Numbered from the stretch's first letter, positions 26,363-34,770 are shown. The stretch is 64,000 nt of DNA from an uncultured Collinsella sp. (GCA_902470805.1 CABRHX010000012.1:8111-72110), one strand, 5' to 3'. Numbers and translations are program-made. Notes: a model not told the origin generated them from the letters alone.

Positions 26363-27364
26363 ATGGATACACTGCTCGAGGCCATTGACGTCTGCGATGT
26401 CGATGGCTTTTGCTATGGCAACTATACGGACGAGGAGGCCGGCACCGGTTGCACCGTAATCGTGGCACCCGAGGGCGCCACCGGCGGCGTTGACGTTCGC
26501 GGCGGTGCTCCCGCATCGCGCGAAACCGACCTGCTGCGACCCGAGAACACTGTCGACAAGGTCCACGCCGTCTGCCTTTCGGGTGGATCGGCCTTTGGCC
26601 TCGAGGCTGCAAGCGGCGTCGCTCGCGAGCTTGAGAGCCGCGGCATCGGCCTTCCCGTCGGCCCCACGCAGGTGCCTATCGTGTGCTCGAGCTGTATCTT
26701 CGACCTCGCCTTTGGTAACCCCACCGTTCGCCCCGACATTGAGGCCGGCATCGCCGCCGTGCGCGAAGCACTCGACAACACCCCCACCAAGCTCGAACAG
26801 GGCAACGTAGGCGCCGGCACGGGCGCTACCGTGGGTAAGCTCATGGGCCCCGCTACCTGCATGAAGGCCGGCCTTGGCGCTGCCGCCGTGGCGCTCGGTC
26901 CCGTTAAGGTAGGCGCCGTGGTCTCGGTCAACGCCTGCGGCAACGTGGTCGACCCCTTCACCGGCGAGTGGGTCGCCGGCATGCGCGCCGCCGCCGATAG
27001 CGACCAGATCGTCGACATGGAACTCGCAGCCTTTGCCGCCGCCGGATCCATGCAGATGCCGCTCGACCGCACCAACACCACCATCAGCTGCATCGTCACC
27101 AACGTGGAACTCACTAAGGCACAAACCACCAAGGTCTCCCAGATGGCCGCAGACGCCTACGCACACGCCATCCGTCCCACGCACACCACCAACGACGGCG
27201 ACACTATCTACACCCTCGCCAGCGGCAAACTGGGCGCCCAGGCAAGCGCCGCCGTTCCCCTAGACCTGCTGGGCATGCTCGCCGTAAGGGCCCTACAGAC
27301 CGCCATCGTAAACGGAGCCAAAACCGCCAAAACCTCCCACGGCATCCCCGGCGCCGCGAAGTAG
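26363..27364 (+). CDS. P1 (S58) family hydrolase, DmpA/NylC-like, probable autocleaving aminopeptidase
   Basis: 333 residues of the Ntn-like P1 family, which includes DmpA aminopeptidase, beta-aminopeptidases and nylon oligomer hydrolase NylC. Members cleave themselves into alpha and beta chains. The sequence has KVHAVCLSGGSAFGLEAASG, GNVGAGTGATVGK and, at about 236-243, RTNTTISC. The last matches the N|T cleavage motif of the Thr-nucleophile branch, so the beta chain would begin at Thr239. The substrate is unknown. The gene stands 101 bases after maf and may be in the same transcript. Confidence 0.85.
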   Translation: MDTLLEAIDVCDVDGFCYGNYTDEEAGTGCTVIVAPEGATGGVDVRGGAPASRETDLLRPENTVDKVHAVCLSGGSAFGLEAASGVARELESRGIGLPVGPTQVPIVCSSCIFDLAFGNPTVRPDIEAGIAAVREALDNTPTKLEQGNVGAGTGATVGKLMGPATCMKAGLGAAAVALGPVKVGAVVSVNACGNVVDPFTGEWVAGMRAAADSDQIVDMELAAFAAAGSMQMPLDRTNTTISCIVTNVELTKAQTTKVSQMAADAYAHAIRPTHTTNDGDTIYTLASGKLGAQASAAVPLDLLGMLAVRALQTAIVNGAKTAKTSHGIPGAAK

Positions 27365-27376
27365 CCTAACCTGACC

Positions 27377-27501
27377 GGTTGCCCGGTGGGGCTTGGTTAT
27401 GTTTGCTGCTCTACAGTCCTGGCTCGCACGAAGAGCACATTAAGTGCTCTTCGGCTCGTGCGGAACTCGCGACAAACATAACCAAGCCCCACCGGGCAAC
27501 C
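27377..27501 (-). repeat. Variable-stem intergenic element, family II copy D
   Basis: Perfect 29-base outer arms (27377-27405 and 27473-27501) enclose a 67-base core. Read on the minus strand the core holds AGTTCCGCACGAGCCG, an inner stem around AGCACTTAATGTGCT, CGTGCGAGC and AGGACTGT. The same core is in copy E, in opposite orientation 93 bases away, but the outer arms share no sequence except a terminal TTTG/CAAA. It lies between converging genes. Confidence 0.9.
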
Positions 27502-27594
27502 TACCAACCAGCTTCTTTTCAGCCCAGGCCCCTGTGTACCGCGCGTCAAAGATTTTCAAATTCAAACTGTCTGACAATCGATTTTTATAGCAAA

Positions 27595-27704
27595 GGCCCC
27601 TTGGCCTTTAGTTTGATACAAGTTCCGCACGAGCCGGAAAGCACTTAATGTGCTTTCCGTGCGAGCAGGACTGTTCGCAGTAGCAAACTAAAGGCCAAGG
27701 GGCC
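27595..27704 (+). repeat. Variable-stem intergenic element, family II copy E
   Basis: Perfect 21-base outer arms (27595-27615 and 27684-27704) enclose a 68-base core nearly identical to copy D. In the inner stem the three bases before AGCACTTAATGTGCT are GAA here and AAG in D, and the three after it are TTC here and CTT in D, so pairing is kept by paired changes. The element ends 33 bases before the stop of the glycosyltransferase gene. Confidence 0.9.
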
Positions 27705-27736
27705 CAGTCAACCTATCAGCAGCGATTACTCGACAG

Positions 27737-28768
27737 CTAGTTGAATTTGAAGATCTTTGAGGCAAGACGGTATAGGCCGAGTGTGGTTTTGTCTCCGGCA
27801 CGACCGCGCAGGTTGGTGAAGAAGCCGACCACACCGTAGCGTGCACGACGATACATGCGCTCGTCATAGGCTTTCAGATCATTCCACAACGTCGCCAGGC
27901 GCTCATCGGCACAATCCTCGTCGGAAAGCTTAGTAAGCACCGAGCAGATCGCCATCATCATGGTGAAGTAGCCCATCATGTACGAACGCAGGCGCGACGA
28001 CTCGACATCGCTGTACAGGTGGTACGACTCCATCATGATACGCGTAACACGGAACTGCTGGTCCAGACGCTTGACCATCGTTGCCTCGTTGACGCTCTGG
28101 CCCTCGCGACCGATAAAGTAGCGGTAGAGGTCGATGTCGGCGTAGTACATGGTCTTGCAACGCGGCAGCGGCACGTAGGCGTAGATGTTGTCCACATAGA
28201 ACGTGTGCGGCGGCATGGGAAGGTTGGACTCGCGCAGCACATCCGTGCGATAGCACAGGCTGTGCATGAGTAGGTTCTGGTCCAGGCGGAAATGACCGAT
28301 CTGATCCCAGGAAAAGATCTTTTTGCGCGGCAGGGCAAATTTGTAGCCAATAGCGGTATGCGTGCCCTCGTAAACCTTCTCGTACACGTAGTTCGAGATA
28401 AACAGGTCAACGCGCTGGTCGCGCTCTTCAAAGCCACGCAGAATCGACAGCATGGTCGAAAGGGCAGCACCGTCAAGCCAGTCGTCCGAATCAACAACCT
28501 TGTAGTAGGTGCCCTGCGCCTCGCGCAGACCCGAAAGGACGGCAATACCGTGACCGCCGTTCTCCTGGTGCACCGCGCGGATGATTCCAGGGTAACGGGC
28601 CTCCCACTCGTCGGCCTTGGCGGCCGTCTCGTCCTTGGAGCCGTCGTCCACCACGATAATCTCGATATCGGTGGCGTAATTGCTCCCCTCCAAGATAGAG
28701 GTGATGCAATGGTCCATGTCCTTGGCGGCGTTATACGAGGGAATACCGAATGTTATGACTTTATGCAT
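27737..28768 (-). CDS. Family 2 glycosyltransferase
   Basis: 343 residues with a GT-A fold: HKVITFGIPSYNAAKDMDHC, then IEIIVVDDGSKDETA and the metal/nucleotide motif YYKVVDSDDWLDG. No membrane span is evident except weak hydrophobic stretches near the C-terminus, so it probably acts at the inner membrane face. The ATG at 28768 overlaps the end of glf by 8 bases. Coupling to UDP-galactopyranose mutase suggests it transfers galactofuranose or builds a Galf-containing cell-surface glycan; this is inferred from context. Confidence 0.88.
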   Translation of the reverse strand: MHKVITFGIPSYNAAKDMDHCITSILEGSNYATDIEIIVVDDGSKDETAAKADEWEARYPGIIRAVHQENGGHGIAVLSGLREAQGTYYKVVDSDDWLDGAALSTMLSILRGFEERDQRVDLFISNYVYEKVYEGTHTAIGYKFALPRKKIFSWDQIGHFRLDQNLLMHSLCYRTDVLRESNLPMPPHTFYVDNIYAYVPLPRCKTMYYADIDLYRYFIGREGQSVNEATMVKRLDQQFRVTRIMMESYHLYSDVESSRLRSYMMGYFTMMMAICSVLTKLSDEDCADERLATLWNDLKAYDERMYRRARYGVVGFFTNLRGRAGDKTTLGLYRLASKIFKFN

Positions 28769-29963
28769 GGCAGGCGATAATCTCATCCGAAAGATCGAGG
28801 GCGGAATTGGTCACGGCGTCCATATCGTAGTAACGATACTCGGCCAGACGACCCACCGGGTGGAAGTTCGTCAGGTTCTGGACGCGCTCAAGATAGCGCT
28901 CATAGAGCTCACGGTTCTCGGGCTCAAGAATGGCGTAGTACGGCGTCTCACCCGAGCCGGGCGTATAGGCCTTGGAGTATTCCTTCATGATGGTGGTCTT
29001 GCCGGGCAGGACCTGGCCAGTCATATTCTTGAACTCAGTGATGCGCGTGTAATCCTCGCTCGTGGTGTAGTTGACGGTGCCCACGGGCTGGAACTGATCC
29101 ATATCGAGCGTCTCGAACTTCATGTCGAGCGTACGGTACGGCAACGCACCCAAGTCGAGGTTGAACAGCTCATCGAGAGGACCGGTATAGACAATCTCGC
29201 CGCCGTAGACCTTGCCATCGATCTTGACGGTGGTCTCGTCGATCTCAAAGAGATCGCGGGCGTCCACGTCGCAGAACACGTCGATCAGGTCGTGGTCGAG
29301 CATATGCTCAAACAGCGCGGTATAGCCGTCCTGCGGCATGCCCTGGAAGGGAGCCTGCGGGAAGTAGCGGTCATCATCGCCCACAAAGACGGGAACACGG
29401 CCGGTGATCGAGGGATCAATCTGGTCGGGCGTCTGGCCCCACTGCTTCATGGTGTAATGCAAAAAGACGTTCTCGTAGACGTAATCAGCGACCTCGGCCA
29501 AGTCGGGGTCGTTCTTCTTACGCAGCTCCATAATGGGCACCTTGACATCCTTGCCAAAGGTCTCCACGAGCTTCTGATACAGCTCCTCGCCGCGCTCGTC
29601 ACCAAAGGCGAGCTTGAGACTCGCGTGGTTGAAGGGCACGGGCATAAGGGTGCCGTTGATGTTGGCGAGCACCTTGTGCTGATAATCCGTCCACTTGGTA
29701 AAGCGCGACAGGAAATTGTGCACGCGCTCGTTAAAGGTGTGATAGATATGCGGACCGTACTCGTGGATCAGGATTCCGGCCTCGTCAGTGCAGTCATAGG
29801 CATTGCCCGCAATGTGGCTACGGCGCTCCAAAACGGCAACACGATAGCCGATGGTCTCGGCAAGACGGCGGGCGCAAACGGCACCGGCATATCCAGCACC
29901 GACGACAATCATGTCGTACGCGCCGGCGTTAAAGCCTTCAGGCAGGCCTGAGGTAATCTGCAT
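28761..29963 (-). CDS. glf: UDP-galactopyranose mutase
   Basis: FAD enzyme converting UDP-galactopyranose to UDP-galactofuranose. The 400-residue protein has the dinucleotide motif MIVVGAGYAGAVCARRLAE, ERRSHIAGNAYD, the HEYGPHIYHTF segment typical of Glf, and the C-terminal GRLAEYRYYDMD (FAD contact). AAGGAGTATCG lies directly before the ATG. Together with the coupled glycosyltransferase it indicates a Galf-containing surface polysaccharide or glycolipid. Confidence 0.96.
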   Translation of the reverse strand: MQITSGLPEGFNAGAYDMIVVGAGYAGAVCARRLAETIGYRVAVLERRSHIAGNAYDCTDEAGILIHEYGPHIYHTFNERVHNFLSRFTKWTDYQHKVLANINGTLMPVPFNHASLKLAFGDERGEELYQKLVETFGKDVKVPIMELRKKNDPDLAEVADYVYENVFLHYTMKQWGQTPDQIDPSITGRVPVFVGDDDRYFPQAPFQGMPQDGYTALFEHMLDHDLIDVFCDVDARDLFEIDETTVKIDGKVYGGEIVYTGPLDELFNLDLGALPYRTLDMKFETLDMDQFQPVGTVNYTTSEDYTRITEFKNMTGQVLPGKTTIMKEYSKAYTPGSGETPYYAILEPENRELYERYLERVQNLTNFHPVGRLAEYRYYDMDAVTNSALDLSDEIIACHA

Positions 29964-30000
29964 CGATACTCCTTGTCAAAAGCCACGGGCTCATTAGCTG

Positions 30001-30070
30001 GGCTTTTCTCGAACATTCTTCGAGACATATTTATCAGAGCGATTATAGCGCTAATGCGTCCTATAATGAG
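30001..30070. promoter_or_regulatory. Divergent promoter region glf / pta
   Basis: Two TATAAT hexamers face away from each other 14 bases apart: minus strand at 30042-30047 toward glf and plus strand at 30062-30067 toward pta. The -35 elements are weak. On the glf side an inverted repeat TCTCGAA/TTCGAGA (30007-30025) lies in the leader. On the pta side a small hairpin CCCGCTAGCAGCGGG (about 30124-30138) precedes the gene. Confidence 0.5.
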
Positions 30071-30194
30071 CTTGCCACACAAGGAAAGCTCAAGCACAGC
30101 GGCGAACATAATTGAAAGGTAGACCCGCTAGCAGCGGGTTTATTCGTGAACAGCCGGGCGCCTGGAGCTTAGCGAAACGCTTGTAAGGAGTAAC

Positions 30195-31175
30195 ATGAGC
30201 GATTTCCTAAACCGTATGAAGTCTGCCGCCAAGGCCGACCTTAAGACTATCGTCCTGCCCGAGGGCGAGGACCCGCGCACCATCGTCGCCGCCACCAAGA
30301 TCATCGAGGAGGGCCTGGCAAAGATCGTCATCCTGGGCAACCCCGACGAGATCGACGTTCCCGGCGCTACCGTCATCGACCCGCGCAATGCCGAGAAGCA
30401 CGAGGAGTACGCGCAGAAGTTTGCCGAGCTCCGCGCCAAGAAGGGCGTTACCATCGAGCAGGCTCGCGCCCAGGTGATGGACGCCACCTACTTTGGCACC
30501 ATGATGGTCAAGATGGGCGACGCCGACGGCCTGGTCTCCGGCGCCTGCCACTCCACCGCCGACACTCTGCGCCCCGCGCTGCAGATCCTCAAGACCGCCC
30601 CGGGCACCAAGCTGGTCTCGGCCTTCTTCGTGATGTGCACCGACACCCCGCAGTTTGGCACCGACGGCACGCTGATCTTCGCCGACTGCGGCCTCAACAT
30701 CAACCCGTCCTCCGACGAGCTCTCCGAGATCGCCATCGCCTCCGCTCACTCCTGGTCCACCTTCATGGGCAACGTTGAGCCGCACGTGGCCATGCTCTCC
30801 TACTCCACCATGGGCTCCGCTGGCGGCGAGGTCGCCAAGAAGGTCCAGGAGGCTGTGAAGTTCTGCAAGGAGAAGGCTCCCGAGCTCGCCATCGATGGCG
30901 ACCTGCAGCTCGACGCCGCCATCGTCCCCACCGTCGCCCAGCTCAAGGCTCCCGGCTCCTCCGTCGCCGGTAAGGCCAACGTGCTCGTGTTCCCCGACCT
31001 CGAGGCCGGCAATATCGGCTACAAGCTGGTCCAGCGCTTCGCCGGCGCCGACGCCTACGGCCCCATCCTGCAGGGCATCGCCAAGCCGGTCAACGACCTT
31101 TCGCGCGGCTGCTCTGCCGACGACATCGTGGGTGTCGTGGCCATCACCGCCGTCCAGGCTCAGATGGCTGAGTAG
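30195..31175 (+). CDS. pta: Phosphate acetyltransferase
   Basis: Interconverts acetyl-CoA and acetyl phosphate. It has 326 residues, the short Pta form without the N-terminal regulatory domain. Motifs include KTIVLPEGEDPRTIVAA, DADGLVSGACHSTADTLRP and MLSYSTMGSAGG. TAAGGAGTAAC precedes the ATG. Two acetate kinase genes follow on the opposite strand, so ATP production from acetyl-CoA is encoded here. Confidence 0.96.
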   Translation: MSDFLNRMKSAAKADLKTIVLPEGEDPRTIVAATKIIEEGLAKIVILGNPDEIDVPGATVIDPRNAEKHEEYAQKFAELRAKKGVTIEQARAQVMDATYFGTMMVKMGDADGLVSGACHSTADTLRPALQILKTAPGTKLVSAFFVMCTDTPQFGTDGTLIFADCGLNINPSSDELSEIAIASAHSWSTFMGNVEPHVAMLSYSTMGSAGGEVAKKVQEAVKFCKEKAPELAIDGDLQLDAAIVPTVAQLKAPGSSVAGKANVLVFPDLEAGNIGYKLVQRFAGADAYGPILQGIAKPVNDLSRGCSADDIVGVVAITAVQAQMAE

Positions 31176-31190
31176 CGGACGTATCCCTTC

Positions 31191-31317
31191 GGGCCCCTAC
31201 AGGGTAAAGCTCTGAAAACGTCCTCGGACATGTCGGAAGCCCCCGCTGCGCACTACGTGCGGCGGGGGCTTCCTCCGTCCTGCGGGATGTTTTCAGAGCT
31301 TTACCCTGTAGGGGCCC
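31191..31317. repeat. Long nested hairpin between pta and ackA
   Basis: Perfect 29-base outer arms (31191-31219 and 31289-31317) with an inner 12-base stem GGAAGCCCCCGC/GCGGGGGCTTCC (31235-31246 and 31262-31273). The architecture matches the family II elements (long outer stem, about 70-base core with an inner stem) but the core sequence is different. It begins 15 bases after the pta stop. No T run follows. Confidence 0.85.
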
Positions 31318-31477
31318 TGCCGCTACGTGATGCTCAGGGAATCTGGGGTGGACGGCGGCTTGGCTACGAGCTGGGGCTGTAAATCTGAATGGTTGGGTGC
31401 CGTTGTTGAGAGCGCGGGCGTTGCGGATATGGTCACTTTGGATTTGAAATGGCTTGTGTGGTCTGCGACTGTTCAAC

Positions 31478-31649
31478 CGGAAAGTTTGTCCCGGTTTGGA
31501 GGCGGATTCTGGGATGCGATTTCCGTTTGGGGTCTGTTTGGGAAACTGCGGGACGAAATTTTGCTTGATTGTGGGATGCGGTTTCCGCTACGTGCCTCGA
31601 CCGGAAAGTGTGTCCCGGAATTCGGGCTCGAAATGGGATGGCATTTTCG
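31478..31649. repeat. Alternating inverted-motif array, exact 62-base period
   Basis: Motif YGGGAYnnnnnTTTCCG appears forward at 31510, 31572 and 31634. Its inverse, CGGAAAnnnnnGTCCCGG, appears at 31478 and 31602, with a degenerate copy near 31540. Both sets repeat every 62 bases exactly, and neighbours can pair as imperfect hairpins. The arrangement resembles BIMEs built from REP units. No open frame here is credible; 31318-31477 shows nothing recognisable. Confidence 0.8.
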
Positions 31650-31660
31650 CCTGCTAGTAA

Positions 31661-31694
31661 AAAGGCCTCCGGAGCTGTTGCTCTGGAGGCCTTT
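31661..31694 (-). terminator. Intrinsic terminator of the distal acetate kinase gene
   Basis: AAAGGCCTCC pairs with GGAGGCCTTT around a 14-base loop. On the minus strand a T run (TTTTTAC) follows. It starts 22 bases after the stop at 31717. Confidence 0.85.
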
Positions 31695-31716
31695 CTCTCA
31701 ATTGCAAACGAATGCG

Positions 31717-32895
31717 TTAGTTATTACCAGTCAGGCGCTCGACGTCGTGGGCGATCATGTATTCCTCGTCGGTGGGGATGACCATGACCGTGACGGAGGA
31801 ACCGGCGGCACTGATGACCTGCGGGCCATTGCCCACGGCCTCGCGGTTCTTGTTGTTGTCGATGCGCACGCCCAGCCACTCAAAGCAGTCGCAGAAGGCC
31901 TTGCGAATCGACCAGTCGTTCTCGCCAATGCCGGCGGTAAAGGTGATGGTGTCCACGCCCGCCATGGAGGCGATCATGGAACCGGCCTGCTGCATGGCCT
32001 TGTAGGCGAACATATCGAAGGCGAGCAGGCAGCGCTCGTCGCCCTCGGAGGCGCGCGTGCGGATGTCGCGGGCGTCGTTGGAGATACCCGAAATGGCAAG
32101 CAGGCCGGACTGCTTGTTCATCATGTCGTCGACTTCCTGGTAGCTGTAACCGCCCTCGCGCTGCAGGTAGCATACGGTAGCCGGGTCAATGGAACCGCAG
32201 CGGGTACCCATCATCAGACCGTCAAGCGGCGTGAGGCCCATCGTGGTGTCGCGGCACACGCCGTCCTCGATAGCAGCGAGCGAAGCACCGTTACCCAGAT
32301 GGCACGAAAGCAGACGGTGGCAGCGCGAACCCAGGATCTCCTTGGCCATCACCCACTCATAACGGTGGCTCGTGCCGTGGGCGCCGTACTTGCGCACGTG
32401 GTACTTGTCGCACACGTCCTTGGGCAGCGCGTAGGTATAGGCGACCTCGGGCATGGTCATATGGAACGAGGTATCGAAGACCGCCACGTTGGGCAGCTCC
32501 GGATACTTCTCACGGCAGTACTCAATCGCCGCGGCCTCGCCGTAGTTGTGCAGCGGGGCAAGTGGTGCCACCTCAAGAATCTTGGCCATAACCTCGTCGT
32601 CGACAACTGCGGAATCATCGAAGTGCCAGCCGCCCTGAACGATACGATGCCCAATACCATCAATCGTAAAGTCGGTCTTCTCGAGCTCCTCGAGCACACG
32701 AGCGATAGCAGAGCGATGATCGGGGAAAGGGACCTCCTCGGTCTGCTTGGCGCCACCGTTCTCGGAGTGGCCAAAGATGCCCATGTCCGAACCGATACGT
32801 TCGCAGTTGCCCTTGGCGAAAACCTCGCGGGTATCGGTATCCAAAAGCTGATATTTAAGGCTTGAGCTGCCGGCGTTGACAACAAGTACGTTCAT
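31717..32895 (-). CDS. ackA: Acetate kinase (distal paralogue)
   Basis: Makes ATP and acetate from acetyl phosphate. The 392-residue protein has VVNAGSSSLKYQ, GHRIVQGGWH, VFDTSFHMTMPEVAY, GAHGTSHRY, CHLGNGAS, GTRCGSIDPATV and TAGIGEND, all family motifs. It is the same length as the upstream paralogue at 33060-34238 but clearly diverged, most in residues 40-60 and 275-345. A terminator separates the two, so each probably has its own promoter. GCAAAGGAGTCTC lies before the ATG. Confidence 0.95.
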   Translation of the reverse strand: MNVLVVNAGSSSLKYQLLDTDTREVFAKGNCERIGSDMGIFGHSENGGAKQTEEVPFPDHRSAIARVLEELEKTDFTIDGIGHRIVQGGWHFDDSAVVDDEVMAKILEVAPLAPLHNYGEAAAIEYCREKYPELPNVAVFDTSFHMTMPEVAYTYALPKDVCDKYHVRKYGAHGTSHRYEWVMAKEILGSRCHRLLSCHLGNGASLAAIEDGVCRDTTMGLTPLDGLMMGTRCGSIDPATVCYLQREGGYSYQEVDDMMNKQSGLLAISGISNDARDIRTRASEGDERCLLAFDMFAYKAMQQAGSMIASMAGVDTITFTAGIGENDWSIRKAFCDCFEWLGVRIDNNKNREAVGNGPQVISAAGSSVTVMVIPTDEEYMIAHDVERLTGNN

Positions 32896-33008
32896 GAGAC
32901 TCCTTTGCAGTGCAATACGGTCGACGCAGACCCCTTAAGGCGGCCGCATTTTAATAAGAAGTTATCACAACTTGATAAATAGCTATCAAGCATATCGCCC
33001 AACGAGCA

Positions 33009-33055
33009 CAAAAGAGGGGCCAAACGGCGCTCGGTCGTCCAGCCCCTCCCCTCTT
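33009..33055 (-). terminator. Terminator between the two acetate kinase genes
   Basis: On the minus strand AGAGGGG...GGGGC pairs with GCCCCTCT, followed by TTTGTGC. It starts a few bases after the stop of the upstream ackA. The rest of the 164-base gap (32896-33008) is AT-rich and probably holds the promoter of the distal gene. Confidence 0.65.
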
Positions 33056-33059
33056 GCAA

Positions 33060-34238
33060 TTATTTGCCGTTGACGATGCGCTCGACGTCGGAAGCGATCA
33101 TGAACTCCTCGTCCGTGGGGATGACGAAAATCTTGACCTTGGAATCCTTGGCGGACAGGCACCAAGCGCCGTCGCCGCGCAGGGCGTTGCGGGCATGGTC
33201 CATCTTGACGCCCATAAAGGCCAGACGGTCGGCCACGCCAGCGCGGACAGCCGGAGCGTGCTCGCCGATGCCGGCGGTGAAGACCAGCGTGTCCATGCCG
33301 CACATGGAAGTAGCCATCTCGGCAGCCTTGGCGGCAATCTTGTAGACAAACATGTCGAAGGCGAGCTGAGCCTCGGGGTCGCCGGCAGCGGCGAGCTCCT
33401 CGACGTTGCGGCAGTCGTTGGTCTTGCCGCCGGTCACAGCCAAAAGGCCGGACTTCTTGTTCATCATCTCGTCGACCTCGTCGAAGGTGTAGCCACCCTC
33501 GCGCTGCAGGTAGCACACGGTAGCCGGGTCAATGGAGCCGCAGCGGGTGCCCATCATGACACCGTCGAGCGGCGTCAAGCCCATAGTGGTGTCCATGCAC
33601 TTGCCGTCCTCGATGGCGCACAAGGAAGCGCCAGAGCCGATGTGGCACACGACGACCTTGCGGGCCTCGCCGTTGGTCATCTCGGCGACCTTCTTGGAGA
33701 TGTAACGATAGCTGGTGCCGTGGGCGCCGTACTTACGGATATGCAGCTTGTCGCAAACATCCTTGGGAAGGGCGTAGGTCTTGGCGACCTCGGGCATGTT
33801 GAAGTGGAAAGCGGTGTCGTAGACCGTAACGTTGGGCAGGTCGGGATACTGCTCCAGGCAGAACTCGATAACGTTGGCCTCGGGGTTGTTGTGCAGCGGC
33901 GCCAGCGGGGCGACCTCACGGATCTTGGCGAGAACGTCCTCGTCGACGAGGGAGGAATCGCCAAAGTACCAACCGCCCTGGACGATACGGTGGCCAATGC
34001 CCTCGATCTTAACGCCGTTGGCCTCGAGGTCCTTCAGGACGACTTCGATGGCGACCTTGTGGTCGGGGAACTCGATGTTCTCGGTCACCTTCTTGGAACC
34101 GTTGGCAGCGTGGGTGAAGGTACCGCCGGTAAAGCAGACGCGCTCGCAGGAGCCCTTTGCGGACACCTTGTGGGACTTGGTGTCGATGACCTGATACTTA
34201 AGAGTCGAAGATCCCGCGTTGACGACCAGAACGTTCAT
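33060..34238 (-). CDS. ackA: Acetate kinase (proximal paralogue)
   Basis: 392 residues with VVNAGSSTLKYQ, GHRIVQGGWY, VYDTAFHFNMPEVAK, CHIGSGAS, GTRCGSIDPATV and TAGIGEHA. The family motif HGTSH reads HGTSY here, so the second histidine is replaced by tyrosine; the first, catalytic-type His is kept. The gene looks functional otherwise. Two tandem paralogues next to pta suggest either dosage or specialisation, for example acetate versus another short-chain acyl phosphate. Confidence 0.93.
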   Translation of the reverse strand: MNVLVVNAGSSTLKYQVIDTKSHKVSAKGSCERVCFTGGTFTHAANGSKKVTENIEFPDHKVAIEVVLKDLEANGVKIEGIGHRIVQGGWYFGDSSLVDEDVLAKIREVAPLAPLHNNPEANVIEFCLEQYPDLPNVTVYDTAFHFNMPEVAKTYALPKDVCDKLHIRKYGAHGTSYRYISKKVAEMTNGEARKVVVCHIGSGASLCAIEDGKCMDTTMGLTPLDGVMMGTRCGSIDPATVCYLQREGGYTFDEVDEMMNKKSGLLAVTGGKTNDCRNVEELAAAGDPEAQLAFDMFVYKIAAKAAEMATSMCGMDTLVFTAGIGEHAPAVRAGVADRLAFMGVKMDHARNALRGDGAWCLSAKDSKVKIFVIPTDEEFMIASDVERIVNGK

Positions 34239-34291
34239 GTGTCTCCCTACTAACAGGCGGTGTGGCGCCGCCAGGTTACATACGCTTCAAT

Positions 34292-34325
34292 AATAAACCC
34301 AAACGCCCTCGCGCTCGGGTTTATT
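34292..34325 (-). terminator. Terminator of the xseA-xseB-HIT operon
   Basis: AATAAACCC pairs with GGGTTTATT around a 16-base loop, with TATTG following on the minus strand. It sits between the HIT stop at 34386 and the proximal ackA start at 34238. Confidence 0.7.
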
Positions 34326-34385
34326 GCGTTGATATATAAGTTATCGATGCCAGAGCTTCCGTTTCATTGCACGGAAGAAGCGTCC

Positions 34386-34721
34386 TCAGATGAGGTTCTC
34401 GCCCAGGTTTTTGCCGCCGAGAACGTGCATGTGGAAGTGCATGACGGTCTGGCCGGCGTTGACGCCCTTGTTGGAGATGACGCGGAAACCGTCCTCCAAG
34501 CCCTTGGCCTTGGCGACCTCCTGGATGGCGTGAGCCATGGCGCCCATGGTCTCGGCCGGCACGTTGTCGGCGATGTCGCTGTAGTGCTTCTTGGGGATCA
34601 CGAGCGTGTGGACCGGCGCCTGGGGATTGAGGTCGTCGAACGCGATGACCTGATCGTCCTCATAGACAACGGTCGAGGGGATCTCGTGGTTGGCGATTTT
34701 GCAGAAGATGCAATCACACAT
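34386..34721 (-). CDS. HIT family nucleotide hydrolase/transferase
   Basis: 111 residues starting MCDCIFCKIANHEIPS, with a Cys-x-x-Cys zinc-type N-terminus and the histidine triad HFHMHVLGG at the C-terminus. This is the HinT/PKCI-like branch that hydrolyses nucleoside phosphoramidates. AAAGGA precedes ATG 34721. It is the last gene after xseA and xseB, 49 bases downstream of xseB. Confidence 0.94.
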   Translation of the reverse strand: MCDCIFCKIANHEIPSTVVYEDDQVIAFDDLNPQAPVHTLVIPKKHYSDIADNVPAETMGAMAHAIQEVAKAKGLEDGFRVISNKGVNAGQTVMHFHMHVLGGKNLGENLI

Positions 34722-34770
34722 GGTTGGTTCCTTTCTCACAGACCAAGGTAATTATATTTGGTCGAGATGA

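Noticed and set aside
30122..30145. Terminator in the pta leader
   Set aside because: The six-base stem is short and the following TTTATT is not a run, so a leader hairpin is all that can be claimed.
31478..31649. CRISPR array
   Set aside because: Units alternate in orientation, the repeats are only 16-17 bases and degenerate, and no cas genes are nearby; a BIME-like array fits better.
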